A stretch of DNA of 40,855 nucleotides from Setaria digitata (Eukaryota > Nematoda > Chromadorea > Rhabditida > Setariidae), in contig RCAB01000532.1 of NCBI GenBank assembly GCA_003640385.1, positions 1 through 40,855 on the forward strand. The letters run 5' to 3'. The stretch's first letter is position 1; every line of letters starts with the position of its first letter. Position numbers and translations under genes: made by a program. Below, piece by piece: positions 1-11,194 of the stretch. A model generated the notes under the pieces. The model made no database searches. It was not told the DNA's origin and saw only the letters and a program-made list of their open reading frames with translations.

Positions 1-90
1 TGGGATGGTAGTGGACTCACAAGCCGTTTTATCAGTGGTGCATTCGCAGATCACGCCTCTACAACCGTAGCGAAGGTTTGGAAAGACAGC
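1..90 (-). CDS. possible partial exon, cysteine-rich, running off the left edge
   Basis: On the minus strand the frame from about 90 down to 1 is open and encodes four closely spaced cysteines (YGCRGVICECTTDKTACE), which looks like part of an extracellular cysteine-rich domain. An AAATAAG-type acceptor lies immediately upstream and an in-frame TAA closes the frame there. The plus strand is also open from 1 to 183, so the strand is not secure. I do not recognise a family. If real, the gene continues to the left, outside the window. Confidence 0.2.
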
Positions 91-2960
91 TTATTTCAAT
101 GCCTATTGTTGAATCAGGCCGAAAGAACTGTTAGAAGGCAAAAAAGAAGGAATGTATTACTGCATCTGTGGGTTTTGTCATAGCGCTCGATCCTGTTACA
201 TTGAATTGGTTCTCATTGTTCTTGCAGACTTCTTATGTTTCGCTCATTGAACTGCGTATCTCTTGCATCCTCGAGGAAGCCTGTAAATCAAACTTATTCT
301 TCTAACAGTAAGATACAGTCATTGCGGTCCGCCTCTGTGATCACTTGAATTTATTCTCACTGATTAGAAGTGTTGCCATCAGTAATTATTGTTTCTGATT
401 TATGTGCGAAGAAATTTGCTTATTTATTTGTCAGGGATGAATTCATAAACCGCCTTATCACAATGGGAACGCTAATGTGCTGTCAATTGGCTTTGTCTGA
501 ATGGTGGTAAATTCTCAAATCACCTCATCTGAAACATGTCTCTTCTATGCATTTCATTTCATCTGGTCTCAGCAGATGTTTTTCTTTATCCTTATTGACA
601 TTGTTTTACCTATGTAATCATTTTCCCTCAAACTCATTTTTTTTATTACGTAGTGGAAGTACCTCCGATGTAAATGCCTTGCTGTACTATATAATTGAAT
701 TCATTTTAGGAATATTTAAACGCAGAAAATTCATTCCCGTGTATTGACTTGTTGCCCGACTGGTAAATAGTGGTTTCTCGCAAACTGTCAGTATATCCGG
801 TTGGTATCGGAGGACTATAGGGCTTCTGTAAGAATATAGTGTGGTAATAAGCATACTATGCAGAACACATGGCATTCCAATCATCTGATGCAAGCATTTA
901 AAAAAAAAACTTTTTTTTTCGGTTCAGTAAGGGGAATAAAATAGCCATTTAAAAAGATGCCGTCTGGACATATAACCTTCAGGGACTGAGCTTTGTCGGC
1001 CATGCACTGATGAAGTAAATGTAATGCAAAGCATGTATACATCATTCTTCAGCTATTCATGCTATTAGCCTTTTATCGAACTATTTCTCAGTCTCCTCAA
1101 TTTCACCACCATTCTATCTACAGCCCTTTCAAAAATTTTACTCACTGTTATTAGTTTCAGTGATGCCAATATGAAGCATTTTGCTTTTCTTCAACCGATA
1201 TTTTATAAGTTTTCATGTCTCTGTGTTTGCCTTTTCACATGTCACATATGATGCGAGTTTGTCTAACGATATTTGCCAATACATTTTCCAAATTTTTCCC
1301 AGCAAAAATTCCCATATAAATTAATTAAATGGGATTATCGACTACAGATTATGATGTTCCTTGTTGTGGGCTTTAGACCACCGATAGTGATAAAAAGAAT
1401 CAAAGCTTTTGTGATCATTCCTGTGCATTTTTATTGCAACAGAACTACTTTCAATGAATTTCAGAAATGACTTAAAATTTTTTTTTCTCATCAAATTTCT
1501 TCCATTAATCATTATTTCTACCAGACAATTGTCTGGTATAGGTCGCCATTGCCATCTAAGCCAAACAGAGATTATGGTCATTGTATCAGTTATTTTCTAT
1601 GTGTGTAAAGTTTATCAGTAATAAAAAATCCAATCAAATAGTTAAAAAATCAATTTGTAAAGTGATCTTATGATTTACTGATAGCTGTATTAGAAACAAC
1701 ATAAAGAGATATATTGAGGCAACCTTTCCATATCTATTGCTTGTCGTTTTCTATTCTTGTTTTTTAATACTTCCATCTCTTTGATGATTATCTCCTCAGT
1801 CAGTGTTGGAATATCCGTATTCAGCAGAACGGCAGAAGAGACACTATCCTTCGCTCAATGCAGAATAATGAGATAAGCTACATATGATTGTCATCACTCA
1901 GTGGAAATAATGAATTTTATTGGTAGAATTGATTTATGTTGTTGCTTTATCCAGTTTACGTGTGACGTGGGTTGTAAGCGAAAGATTAATACTTCTGAGA
2001 GTTGCCTGTTGCTTATTGCTTATTACCATTACTTTTGAAATAGTTTTTGTTTTAGCTAGCATATTCAGTTCCAAATTTTGCTTTTCTTGACCAGGCGTTT
2101 TTTCTCATCAACAAGGATGTCTAATATAGTGATTAGATAGTGTTGAAATGACAGTTACTAGTACTTTTCAAATTCTTAACAGCTGTTCGCTTTTAACAGA
2201 AACTGTTTAATTGTACAAGTTCAAGTCATTCATGCATGATATTTCCCATGCATTAATAATTAAAATTAATAATTAAAACATCATCACAAGGCCCACGAAT
2301 TAAGATGATGTATGATATATAGTGGCAAGTTGTAATATTAGTAGAAAAGTCAGGAAGAAATCACGCTAATGAAGTTTTAGGGCACATTTTCCTTTAACCA
2401 TTGCTGTAGTATTTTTACATTAAGATTTTTTTCTGCTCGTTGTGGCTTATTGTCTCTGTAAAGGATATTGAGACTTCTTATAGAGAGACACTGATCTTTC
2501 CACCTATCTCATCTTTTTATACAGATTTTCTAGTAGCAAAGCAGCTGTCATCCTGAGTAGTAGTACTTAGTATCAGTTGCCTTCTGTTTGCTAGCAACAT
2601 AAGTTGAAATATATGATCTATATTCTAAAGAATTTCACAGGTAGGATAATTTGTTTTGTCCTTCTCAAAGTTCACATTGGTACTTCTGTTAATCGAAAGA
2701 TCAATGATAGAGTGGTAGTAGTAATAGTAATAGTATTACTAATCCTTTTGTCTGTTGCACTATAACAGATTGATCTATCTTACATCTTATCTTCCACAGG
2801 AGCATCTCCACTTCGGCTTCGATTACATTTAAGTTATTGTTGTATTTGTTGATCGTTTATAGGAAGTCACAAATACAATGGAGGGCACTTCCTATTAGAA
2901 GACCAGAAGATGTTACGAAGAAGGAAATATATTTGAAATGATATAGTTTGGCATCTGAAC
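91..2960. other. intergenic / upstream region of the matrixin gene
   Basis: AT-rich DNA with no convincing exon. The open frames here are short, lack splice support and have no recognisable protein character. It presumably contains the promoter and 5' leader of the protease gene that starts at 2961. It also contains a perfect 20-bp palindrome at 1519-1538. Confidence 0.5.
1519..1538. repeat. perfect 20-bp palindrome
   Basis: TACCAGACAATTGTCTGGTA reads the same on both strands with no spacer. The flanking bases (C at 1518, T at 1539) break the symmetry. It could be a dimeric transcription-factor site, a short cruciform or chance. Confidence 0.85.
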
Positions 2961-5900
2961 ATGGCTTTTCTTCGTCTGATATATCTAAAAGTGTTGCTGC
3001 TCACATCGCTGGTATTGGCCTATAATAAACAGGAGGTAAGAAGCACTTTCCTTGCTTTTGAATCGATAAAAAATAGTAATAACTGGAAAGATTCTGCAGT
3101 TCTGAAAATACTGAATAGTCAGAAAGTTCGAATGTATCTTTTTCCATGCTAAAAAATTAATTAGTAAAACCGATAATAAAGCAGTAGTGATTGTAGATTG
3201 ATTATCTGCAACAGTTTGGTTACTTGCCCAAACCAGCCGCAGGTGTAGCTGCAATGCTAAGTGAAACAATGATAGAAGAAGCGATCCGAGAACTGCAACT
3301 GTACGGGAAAATACCGACCACAGGGAAAATAGACGCTGCTACTTTAGAACTGATGTCTAGGAAAAGGTGGGTACTGGTCTCAGACTTTAATTTCCTTTTC
3401 CTTCGTAAGTCAATCTTTTCACTGTTCAGATGTGGTCTAAGTGATCGTCCAATTCAAGGAATGTTGCGAAGACGTCGGCACCATAAACGATACGCTCTAA
3501 TGGGGCCAAAATGGAATAAACAAATTGTTACTTACAGGTTATTCTTTTACCATAATTTTTTAGTAGCTATTTGTTATCTGTTAGGAAATATTCTAAAATT
3601 TGAATAATTCCGCATCAGTAAGGGAGGATACGAATCATATTGTTGATATTCATTTTGCCTCCTTAATATCATAAATTTCATGCACTTCATGCGGGCTCGT
3701 AAACTGGTATCTAGATGTCTTCGTCATTTTTCGGAATTTCGTTAAAAATAAGTTGCCACATAGCTTTCCACACCAAATTATAATGTCTCTTTACACCTTC
3801 TATTCAGATTTTCATAAATTTTAAGGAAAAACAAAAAGATACTACTCAGAATAAAAATTTCATGCTACCATTGGTGAGTATTATCCACAGTAGTGGTCGG
3901 TTTGATGAAGTCAGAAGCAGCGAAGCCACCACATCTTTTCTTGTTATCCGTTAACATCATTAGTTATGCTTTAGAATTTTATTGCAGATTTGAATAGATT
4001 TTATTGTATAAGGAGACAGTTTAGTCATTTGTAACCTAAACTGAGTGACTCATTCTGTCGGGGAAGTTCCGATTGTATTGACAGTGGAAGGAAGTGTTGC
4101 TGTCTGGGTAGTCTGCCTTCTGCTTTCACGGGGGGTTTCAATTAAGCGTTTTCTAAAATGTAAATATAGTGAGGTATAAGTTTGTTAAAGCTATCAATAC
4201 AGCTAGCTACTGTTGCGTCAGTGCTTCAAAGCAATAAAATGCTTAAGATGTGGATCATCCACTAGTTGTAGTTAAGGTACATTTCGATGATGAAAGAGGG
4301 GAGTCGAAGTTTGCTGTTAAGGAGTAATGTATCTACTGCTAAGGCCAAGATGATGCTGTGATGGCCAAGATATCTTTGCTCATTGGAGCAGCTGCAGAAC
4401 AGCTGCTCCACTAAACAAAATATCACCACATCACTTAGTCGTTCATTCTCTTCAGTTGCCGCTAATTTCTGTGCTTCAACTCTGTTATTTCGTGAATTAA
4501 ATACTATTTTCGTTCAATCGTAATTTTTTTTAGGAAATCTTTGCTTAATTAGTACAGTCATTTATCATTTATCACAGACGCTGTCTTATTATGGTACCAA
4601 CTATCTTTCCTACCATGATTCTCACTGGTCGTAGTATATCATTTATTGATATCACCATTTTCAGTGTCATTTGTAGTGGCAGTTTGGATTACTGATAGTG
4701 CCAAGAGATGAAGAAATATGCAGATGATAAAATAAAAGTCTAATATTATCGTACAGAGAACTTTCTGGCGTTTATATTAGTTAAATACGGTAGTTTACAG
4801 ACCATTCTAAGAAGAACCATATGTTGTTCACAATGCCCATTTTCTTCCCTATCAAAACTTTATGACTGAAGGCACTAATTAAGAAAAAAAAAACCATGTG
4901 GGATTATTATGTTTTTTTTTATTCCATTTTTTATCTACTGAATAAAAAAATTGGAGAAGATGATTATCATTACTGTTCTTCTGATTATTCCCAATCAGCT
5001 TCTGACACCATGCATAACTTCAGGCTATCCTTTCTAAGTTTCCTTTGATTACTGCATTTTCTGCTTTGAGGATACTATTAGTCCTGAAAAAAAAAAAAAA
5101 AAAAAAAAAATGTAAGATAAAACAAACGTAGACTGTTATGCCTTGGATTTAGGAATCTCATTGTGAACAGTATTAAGATATAATATTGTTGATTTTCATT
5201 CCAAGTATAACAAACATGAAGAGAATGAATCAAGGGAACAAAGATTATCTTCGGAAAAGGATTTATTTTAGTTACTACAGCTTCTAGGAAAGATTTAAGA
5301 CATTCCCATCCATTTTAAATGCTCTATTAATTACATTAAATAACTCCGAAGAAAAATCTAAGCGTTAATAGAATATCACAGTTTAACAGTGAAGTATGAT
5401 CTCTTTCTGCGGAATACATGGCAAGCGGGGAAAGGGCAGATATACACTTTCTGTTTATGTTCTGTTGAAGTTAAAAGCAATGTTGAACCTCTTCCACCTC
5501 AGCAATATCACCATTTTCTCTGTTATACACTATCCTCATCACATCTCGGAGTGCCGTTTCGTCATCTGAAAACTCATCAATTTTCGGAAGCAGTTGTTCT
5601 ACTTCTGTTAAATGTCATCATATTATCGTCTTCGTGTGGTTAGTCTAAATTCAAACCCTTCTAATCATCTAGCCAGTATTCTCACTTGAAAAGGTTGTAC
5701 GGCGTTCAGCTTACTCGGCTGGTTGTACGATGTTTCCAGGAATGCCTTCAGTTCATCACAACCTCCTTGAGTAAGCGGATTGCTCCCTCAGCCTTTCGTC
5801 CTATAAATAAGACGTTTAATAAACTAATTCAGATTCGCTGTTCTAGGCAGCAACACTTCACAACAATCAATGGTATGCTATCTTCTTTTATAGTAAATGC

Positions 5901-8900
5901 CTTTATAAGTGATCCCGAAGGCTACTTTTGTCACTTAGAAGTATCATACATAAACTAATGTTGCATTAAATCAATTTCTCTCATAATGACCTGCATTAAG
6001 TTCTCTATTCTTTAATGAAATTGGTAGCAAAGCAGTAAAACATCAATAAATAAATTAGATGGGATAAATCAAACCTGATGGATTGTTTCTCAGTTAATCA
6101 TCATCTGTATTAAACTTTTACAGTGAGGTATGTATTCGAAATTTTAACTAGAGCATGTTTAAATAAAGAGTACTGTGCCATATTTATATTTAAATCTGTG
6201 AGTAAATTGAAAGGTACGGTTAGTAATTAACCGTAATTCATAAATCACTTGGAGCTGATAGGTCTCCAAATTCCATGTCATTCCCCTTCACATTTACTAC
6301 AGCAATTGCTATTGTAATATATTTATAATGTGAATGGTTTCTAATTTTGGTATTTTATGCTGGACTAAGATGGGAAAAAATGCGAAAGTAAAAATGAATT
6401 GATTTTTAAATTTCTTCTGCTAAGCAAGTTAGTGTTTCCAGATCTTCGCAAATTAATTATGTCCAAAATCAATTATTTTTTAGAAAATTTCAGAATTAGG
6501 AAAGATTAGTATTTCTAGCTTTAATTGACGCTTAAGGGATTTGAATTATAGTGTGGACAATCCGTCGCAAAGCATTCCGAATTTGGGCGTCGTACGACGT
6601 GAAATAAATGAAGCGGTGAATACTTGGCAACATGTACTACCAATGCAGTTTCATGAAGTACGACCAGAATCAGATGCTGATATAAAGATACGATTCGCAA
6701 CAGGTGATCATGGGGATCCATATCGTTTCGATGGGACCGGTAGGATTCTGGCGCATGCATTTCCACCTGGTGAAGGGATTGGTGGCGACATTCATCTGGA
6801 TGACGATGAACGTTGGACCGTGGCACTCACGGGCGACCCTTATAGGCAGCGTGAGTAAGCATGTACGTTATTCTCCACTCCCGCCTTCCGTGTAGACTTC
6901 ACGGTTCTGCTATGGAATCAAGCATTATCTTCTAGCTTTTGCATTGATCCACGAGCGATTATGATGAAGAGAATATTCAGATTGATTCCGAACGAAAGGG
7001 TCAACTTGTTGAATCTGAGTTCTAAGTGTGTCCTGTTCACACAGTCTTAGCATTTCTTCAAATGAAATCATTTCCTAGCAAAGCTTTTATAGACGTTAGT
7101 CTTCGTTCGATAGCGATCCATGAATTTGGACACAGTATTGGTTTGTCCCATTCACAGGAAGAAGACAGTGTTATGTATGCATTTTATCAGTACGACATTC
7201 TACCGAAACTGTCCGATGATGATTTACTAGCCATTCGAACTCTCTATGGTAGCTGGGTTTCTTTGTTAGTAGCCTATCCAATAAAGTTAAATATAGTTGG
7301 CTGAGATTAGTGACCATTCTAAGCCAGAGGATTTAATCCACAAACCTCTAACTTATGAGTATATTAAAAGGAAAGATTTTGCAGTTAGTTCGTACTTTAG
7401 GAAGTTCAAAAATAGTTGTGCCTCACGTCAGTTGAGGTAATAGTGGATAAGTATTACGAATAATGATGATTAATTATATAAATATGTAAAATATTAAATT
7501 CACTATCGACATACTGACATCTAGATGCGTTCCCAGGAGTGGATGCTGATTCAAGTGAACCAAATAATGCTCCTCGTCCGCAGTTGCCTAGTACCACACA
7601 GCCACCACCATTACCAAGAACACCGGATCAACCCTCAGGTGGACTGCCGACAATCCATCCCGATACTCCGGAACTACCTGTCCCGGAACCTGATCCATGC
7701 AAATCCGAATATGATGCTGTTGCTTCCATACGACAAGAAATCTTCGTTTTCAGAGTTGCTTATATCTTCTATTCATATCTTATTCATATTGTTTCTTTCA
7801 CAGTCATCTTGGAAATGACATTCTGTCGGGAACGGAAGGATTCAAGTAGGTTTAGTTATTCATAATCTTATACGGTTTGACTGTTATCAGGAAACACAGT
7901 AATGTTTTTCTCAACTTTGTAGGAATTCTCTGAAGGAATGATTATTTAGATATTTTCTTCAGGATAGGTGGTTTTGGCGGATACGGCAAGATGGTAGCTT
8001 GAGCCAAAGTCCACATCATATCAATACCCTATGGAGAGAAACCGCTTGGCCAATAGATGCAGCAGTAGAGAGTGACTATCAAATCTATTTATTCGTAGGT
8101 ATGTATGATTGAAGTTGTCGATATTATAAAGCCTTATGATCAGAAAACATGAATGGAGGCAATCACTAGTAATTAAAAGGGGTAGTTAATGAAAAGTTAG
8201 AACGAAGTAGATGTTGCTGAGAATACTTGGTGGAAATTTCTCTTGTCGTTTTTAGAAGATCTTGTTTGGTTAGAAAATTTCCTAAGACCTTTGCAAAAAG
8301 ATTATTTCGAAACATTCAGAATTTGTATATTGAGAGTTTCAGAATTTGTTCAGCTGTAAATGTCATATGTACTACTTTCAAGTTATGTCTTTAATTTTTA
8401 AGTTTATTATAGGGAAAGATATTTATATATTTGATGGTACGAATTTTGTCTCGAAGAAGACACTCACCGACTTAGGTCTACCATCTTCGATCAAACGTGT
8501 TCGACTTGTTTTCACGTGGAATTACTGGAGCGAACAACCGATGTATATTTGGACAAAGGATGAATTCTGGAGAGTTGATAAGGTGTAAAAATTGGAGATA
8601 ATACCATTATGTTTAAAAGGTGTAAAAATTGGAGATAATACCATTATGTTTAATCTTATTCATGTACTCCTTAATACTGAACTAAATCTTTTACAGAAAT
8701 CACAAAAGGTAGAGATTGGTTATCCGCGGAAGATTATGTCGACTTGGCATGGTGTTCCCGAACAAGCTAGTGCAGCCGTTACTTACAATAATGGTATTTT
8801 TTTCTTTTTTTTAAAATCTATGACAGTCAGAAATAAGAATAATGATTTTCGCTTTTTATCGTTACTTTCTTCACGAATGCTTAAAGCGAATAGTTAGTAA

Positions 8901-9207
8901 TAGACCTAAGAAAAATACCAGAACCAAAAAAGTTATAATATCTGAATGAATTGATTGGAAGGAAGACGCTTCTTTTTTTGATTAAAAGAAAAATGAAAAA
9001 TTCTTTTCAGACTTATATTTTTTCAACGATAAAGCAGCTTATAAGTTCTATACTGTTAATATGACAGCATCAACACCAATTAGTACTTCAAAGTTGTGGC
9101 GTTTTTGTCCGGTTGCAATGAAATTCTCAAGCAATGGAAATTTATCACGCATCTCATCGTTACTTACTTTTCTTGTTACTTTTGTTATCATTGTTCCTTC
9201 CCATTGA
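2961..9207 (+). CDS. matrix metalloproteinase (matrixin, ZMP-like) with hemopexin domain, 10 exons, 540 aa
   Basis: Secreted or surface zinc endopeptidase of the MMP family that would cleave extracellular-matrix proteins. Exons: 2961-3035, 3215-3366, 3430-3537, 6537-6850, 7093-7248, 7537-7754, 7963-8098, 8413-8582, 8697-8793, 9011-9207; phases match throughout. Residues 1-20 form a signal peptide (MAFLRLIYLKVLLLTSLVLA). The prodomain ends with a cysteine switch RCGLSD (Cys77) and a basic run RRRR at 89-92 that suits furin-type processing. The catalytic domain carries GGDIHLDDDERW, the zinc motif HEFGHSIGLSH (226-236) and Met-turn Met244. A proline-rich linker (about 269-322) leads to hemopexin repeats closed by Cys323 and Cys508. 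The last 17 or so residues are hydrophobic after an SSNG stretch (515-518), suggesting a GPI anchor as reported for C. elegans ZMP-1. Exon 6 uses a weak GTTGCT donor. The switch lacks the usual prolines of PRCGxPD. Family certain; exact orthology not. Confidence 0.93.
4384..4410. repeat. perfect 11-bp inverted repeat (hairpin)
   Basis: TGGAGCAGCTG at 4384-4394 is the exact reverse complement of CAGCTGCTCCA at 4400-4410, with a 5-nt loop (CAGAA). It lies in a large intron and is GC-rich against its surroundings. Too short for a microRNA precursor on its own; it may be a structural element in the intron RNA or chance. Confidence 0.85.
5087..5110 (+). repeat. poly-A tract, 24 bases
   Basis: An uninterrupted run of 24 adenines inside intron 3 of the matrixin gene. 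It could be a simple homopolymer or the old tail of a retroposed sequence. No clear 5' body or target-site duplication was seen next to it. Confidence 0.9.
5471..5960 (-). pseudogene. possible decayed gene fragment inside the matrixin intron
   Basis: On the minus strand three coding-like blocks follow one another in different frames. The first, near 5905-5960, begins VTKVAFGITYKGIYYKRR and then meets a stop. The second (5665-5787, 40 codons) includes DELKAFLETSYNQPSK. The third (5471-5614, 47 codons) includes VEQLLPKIDEFSDDETALRD and DIAEVEEVQHCF. Their composition is more protein-like than the antisense frames, but stops and frame changes break them and no start or splice chain joins them. 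It could be a nested gene with unrecognised introns, a relic, or chance in a less AT-rich stretch. Family not recognised. Confidence 0.25.
8580..8653 (+). repeat. tandem duplication, 2 x 37 bp, copying the exon 8 splice donor
   Basis: The segment beginning AAGGTGTAAAAATTGGAG at 8580 is repeated exactly with a period of 37 bp. The first copy contains the exon 8/intron 8 border (AAG|GTGTAA, exon end 8582). The second copy recreates the same donor at 8617-8620. Use of the second donor would keep 37 extra bases and meet TAA one codon after the normal junction. Confidence 0.92.
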
Positions 9208-9983
9208 TCAACACTCCTACAGCAAAAATACGATAACGCTACTCAGTAGCTCTATTACATCCTAGAAAACCATCTACCCCTTTGGGTTTAAATTTAAACT
9301 ATCAACAATTAAAACTGGATTTTAATTTCGAACTAAAAAATCTTTATATTAAGCGTGGATCGCCAAGGCAATTTTTTGTATTGCCGATGACTTTAGTTAT
9401 CCAACATGCCCATAAATTTGGTTGATTGGTACAACTTTTGTTATGTTGTTAGATCATACCGACGACTTGAGTCATTGAATTTACTCGTCAATTCAAGCGT
9501 AATAAATTGCTAAGCTGTTGGAATGGCAAGATTAAATATTCAATCAGTAAATTACAAAAATGACAGCATCATATCTTGTTCAGTTATATCGATATTTTGA
9601 TCATTCACTTTTACCCATGAATGATTGGCAAAATAAGGGACAACTCAATAATCGTGAACTTCCAGAATCGGCATCGCTGGTTAAGCAATAAAAATAAGGG
9701 ATTGAACAACGTATTGGAAGGATTTATGTCATTCATTCAAACCCTTGTGCAGCAGCTCACCAGCAATTCAGAGTTGTTGAACCAATTCAAATAACAGAAT
9801 AATAAGGTGCACAATAAATGTACCCCTCAAATCAATGTATGAGTGCATATCCTAATAAGCATATTTTATTTTCTAGTTATTAATATTGTCATCGTTCCAT
9901 TATCAATATCACTTTCAAAGTGCCAACAGTAAGCGCACAGAGAATATATATATATACAAATAAACCGGCCAGTTTAACGACAA
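9208..9983. other. spacer between convergent genes (3' ends of matrixin and BCL7)
   Basis: This holds the 3' untranslated regions of two genes that converge. AATAAA-type motifs occur on the plus strand near 9686 and 9812, and on the minus strand at 9870-9865, about 115 nt past the BCL7 stop. A plus frame through about 9503-9882 contains only TAA stops. No intact gene is seen. Confidence 0.6.
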
Positions 9984-11194
9984 TCACGACTTGATTTCTG
10001 ATGATTCTTGCTCCCTTTGTCGCATTTCACTGAAGTCTGTTGAACCATTGGGAGGTCCGCTGTTACTAGTCTGTCCTTGAAAACCAACTGCTTCAAATGT
10101 CTGGTTCGAATCGCTGTCAAACCCTCCTTCAGAGAAGCCGGTGTTAGAGTCATCATTCAAATTGCCAAAGGCGCGAACTCGAGCAACATCACTGTTTTCT
10201 TCAACAAAAAACATTACACTGTAATATCCATTTCTAAGAATTTACTTCAGTAAAACAAGTAGCTCTTGTGATGAACAGTATGCTGCAAATGTATAATGAT
10301 TTTCCAGTTTTGTAACATACATAGTGCTAAATGTATGTTCCAAAACTGCCAAATATGAAATGGGGTTTACTACCTCGAAAGTATATAGTTCTTTGCTAAA
10401 TGATAGCCAACAGATCATGGCACAGTGCTAACGTAAGATTTATTGCAGGCAGTATAATACCTAATGCAGTTGAATCCTGCGTATTTTCAGATGAAGCAAT
10501 TGTTGTACTTTCATCTTGATCTTGCACCATAGGTTTCTGTGGTATTTTTGTAATGTTTGCTGTCGCTGTCACTGGAACAAAGGAAGAATAAAGGAGAAAA
10601 AAGTAGTAAATAAGATAAAAAGAAGAAAAATAGTGGGGAAAGCCCTTCTATACCAATTATATCTGTCTCGGAAATCCAATAAGCTTACCTGGGACCCATC
10701 GAAACAATTTTATTTGCGTGTCCTTAACCACAATCCATTTTTTTTCCCTGTAAAAAAACCTGACTTATAATACTAGAACATTGCTGGACAAAAGATAATA
10801 ATAAAAACCAGGAAATGCTTCTCCCTCCGACAAATCCAGCCATCACCTTGTCAAACATTTTATTTAGTATGATTCCACATGTGCTACACAAAATAGAACC
10901 TAACATTAACAAACTTTCTCAATGTTATTATGCAATAGCTTATCAAAATATGACATAATCAATCTTCCCTTCCAGAAAAAAAACCGGAAATCTTGATGGT
11001 AAAACAGATCCTCATTGTCCAGAAGACGCTGATCTGAAGTTCAGTACTACACGCTATTCACGAAGGAAGAGTAATCTGCCGTGTAATAAAACAGAAAATT
11101 ACCATTTCCGAACTTTATCCACCGAATTAATGACCCGTTTTAACTCATCTTTTGCACGGTTGCGCGTTTCTGCGCGCTGGCTGCGTGCATACAT
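9984..11194 (-). CDS. bcl-7: BCL7-family protein (SWI/SNF-associated), 4 exons, 158 aa
   Basis: Small nuclear protein of the BCL7 family, known as an accessory subunit of SWI/SNF (BAF) chromatin-remodelling complexes. Exons: 11103-11194, 10689-10747, 10461-10571, 9984-10198; the 477 coding bases give 158 residues and a stop. The family signature lies in residues 6-51: QRAETRNRAKDELKRVINSV, then DKVRKWEKKW and ending TQIKLFRWVPV. The rest is acidic and rich in Ser, Asn, Gln and Gly, as is usual for this family, and presumably disordered. The start is the first ATG after an in-frame stop and directly precedes the signature. The last exon begins at a GAAG acceptor (10199); the more T-rich site at 10215 would bring in a stop. 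It converges on the matrixin gene. Family call is firm; the symbol follows C. elegans usage. Confidence 0.9.

Larger units (their letters stand above)
3538..6536 (+). other. 3-kb intron 3 of the matrixin gene
   Basis: Long intron between the prodomain exon and the catalytic exon. It holds a 24-A tract (5087-5110), a perfect hairpin (4384-4410) and, around 5471-5960, a less AT-rich stretch that is coding-like on the minus strand. The plus-strand frames over that stretch (5389-5643, 5686-5958) have no splice support and are read as antisense shadows. Confidence 0.8.

Noticed and set aside
5389..5958. Two plus-strand ORFs (84 and 90 aa) in matrixin intron 3
   Set aside because: No acceptor or donor fits them and their composition is not protein-like. 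The minus strand is more coding-like there.
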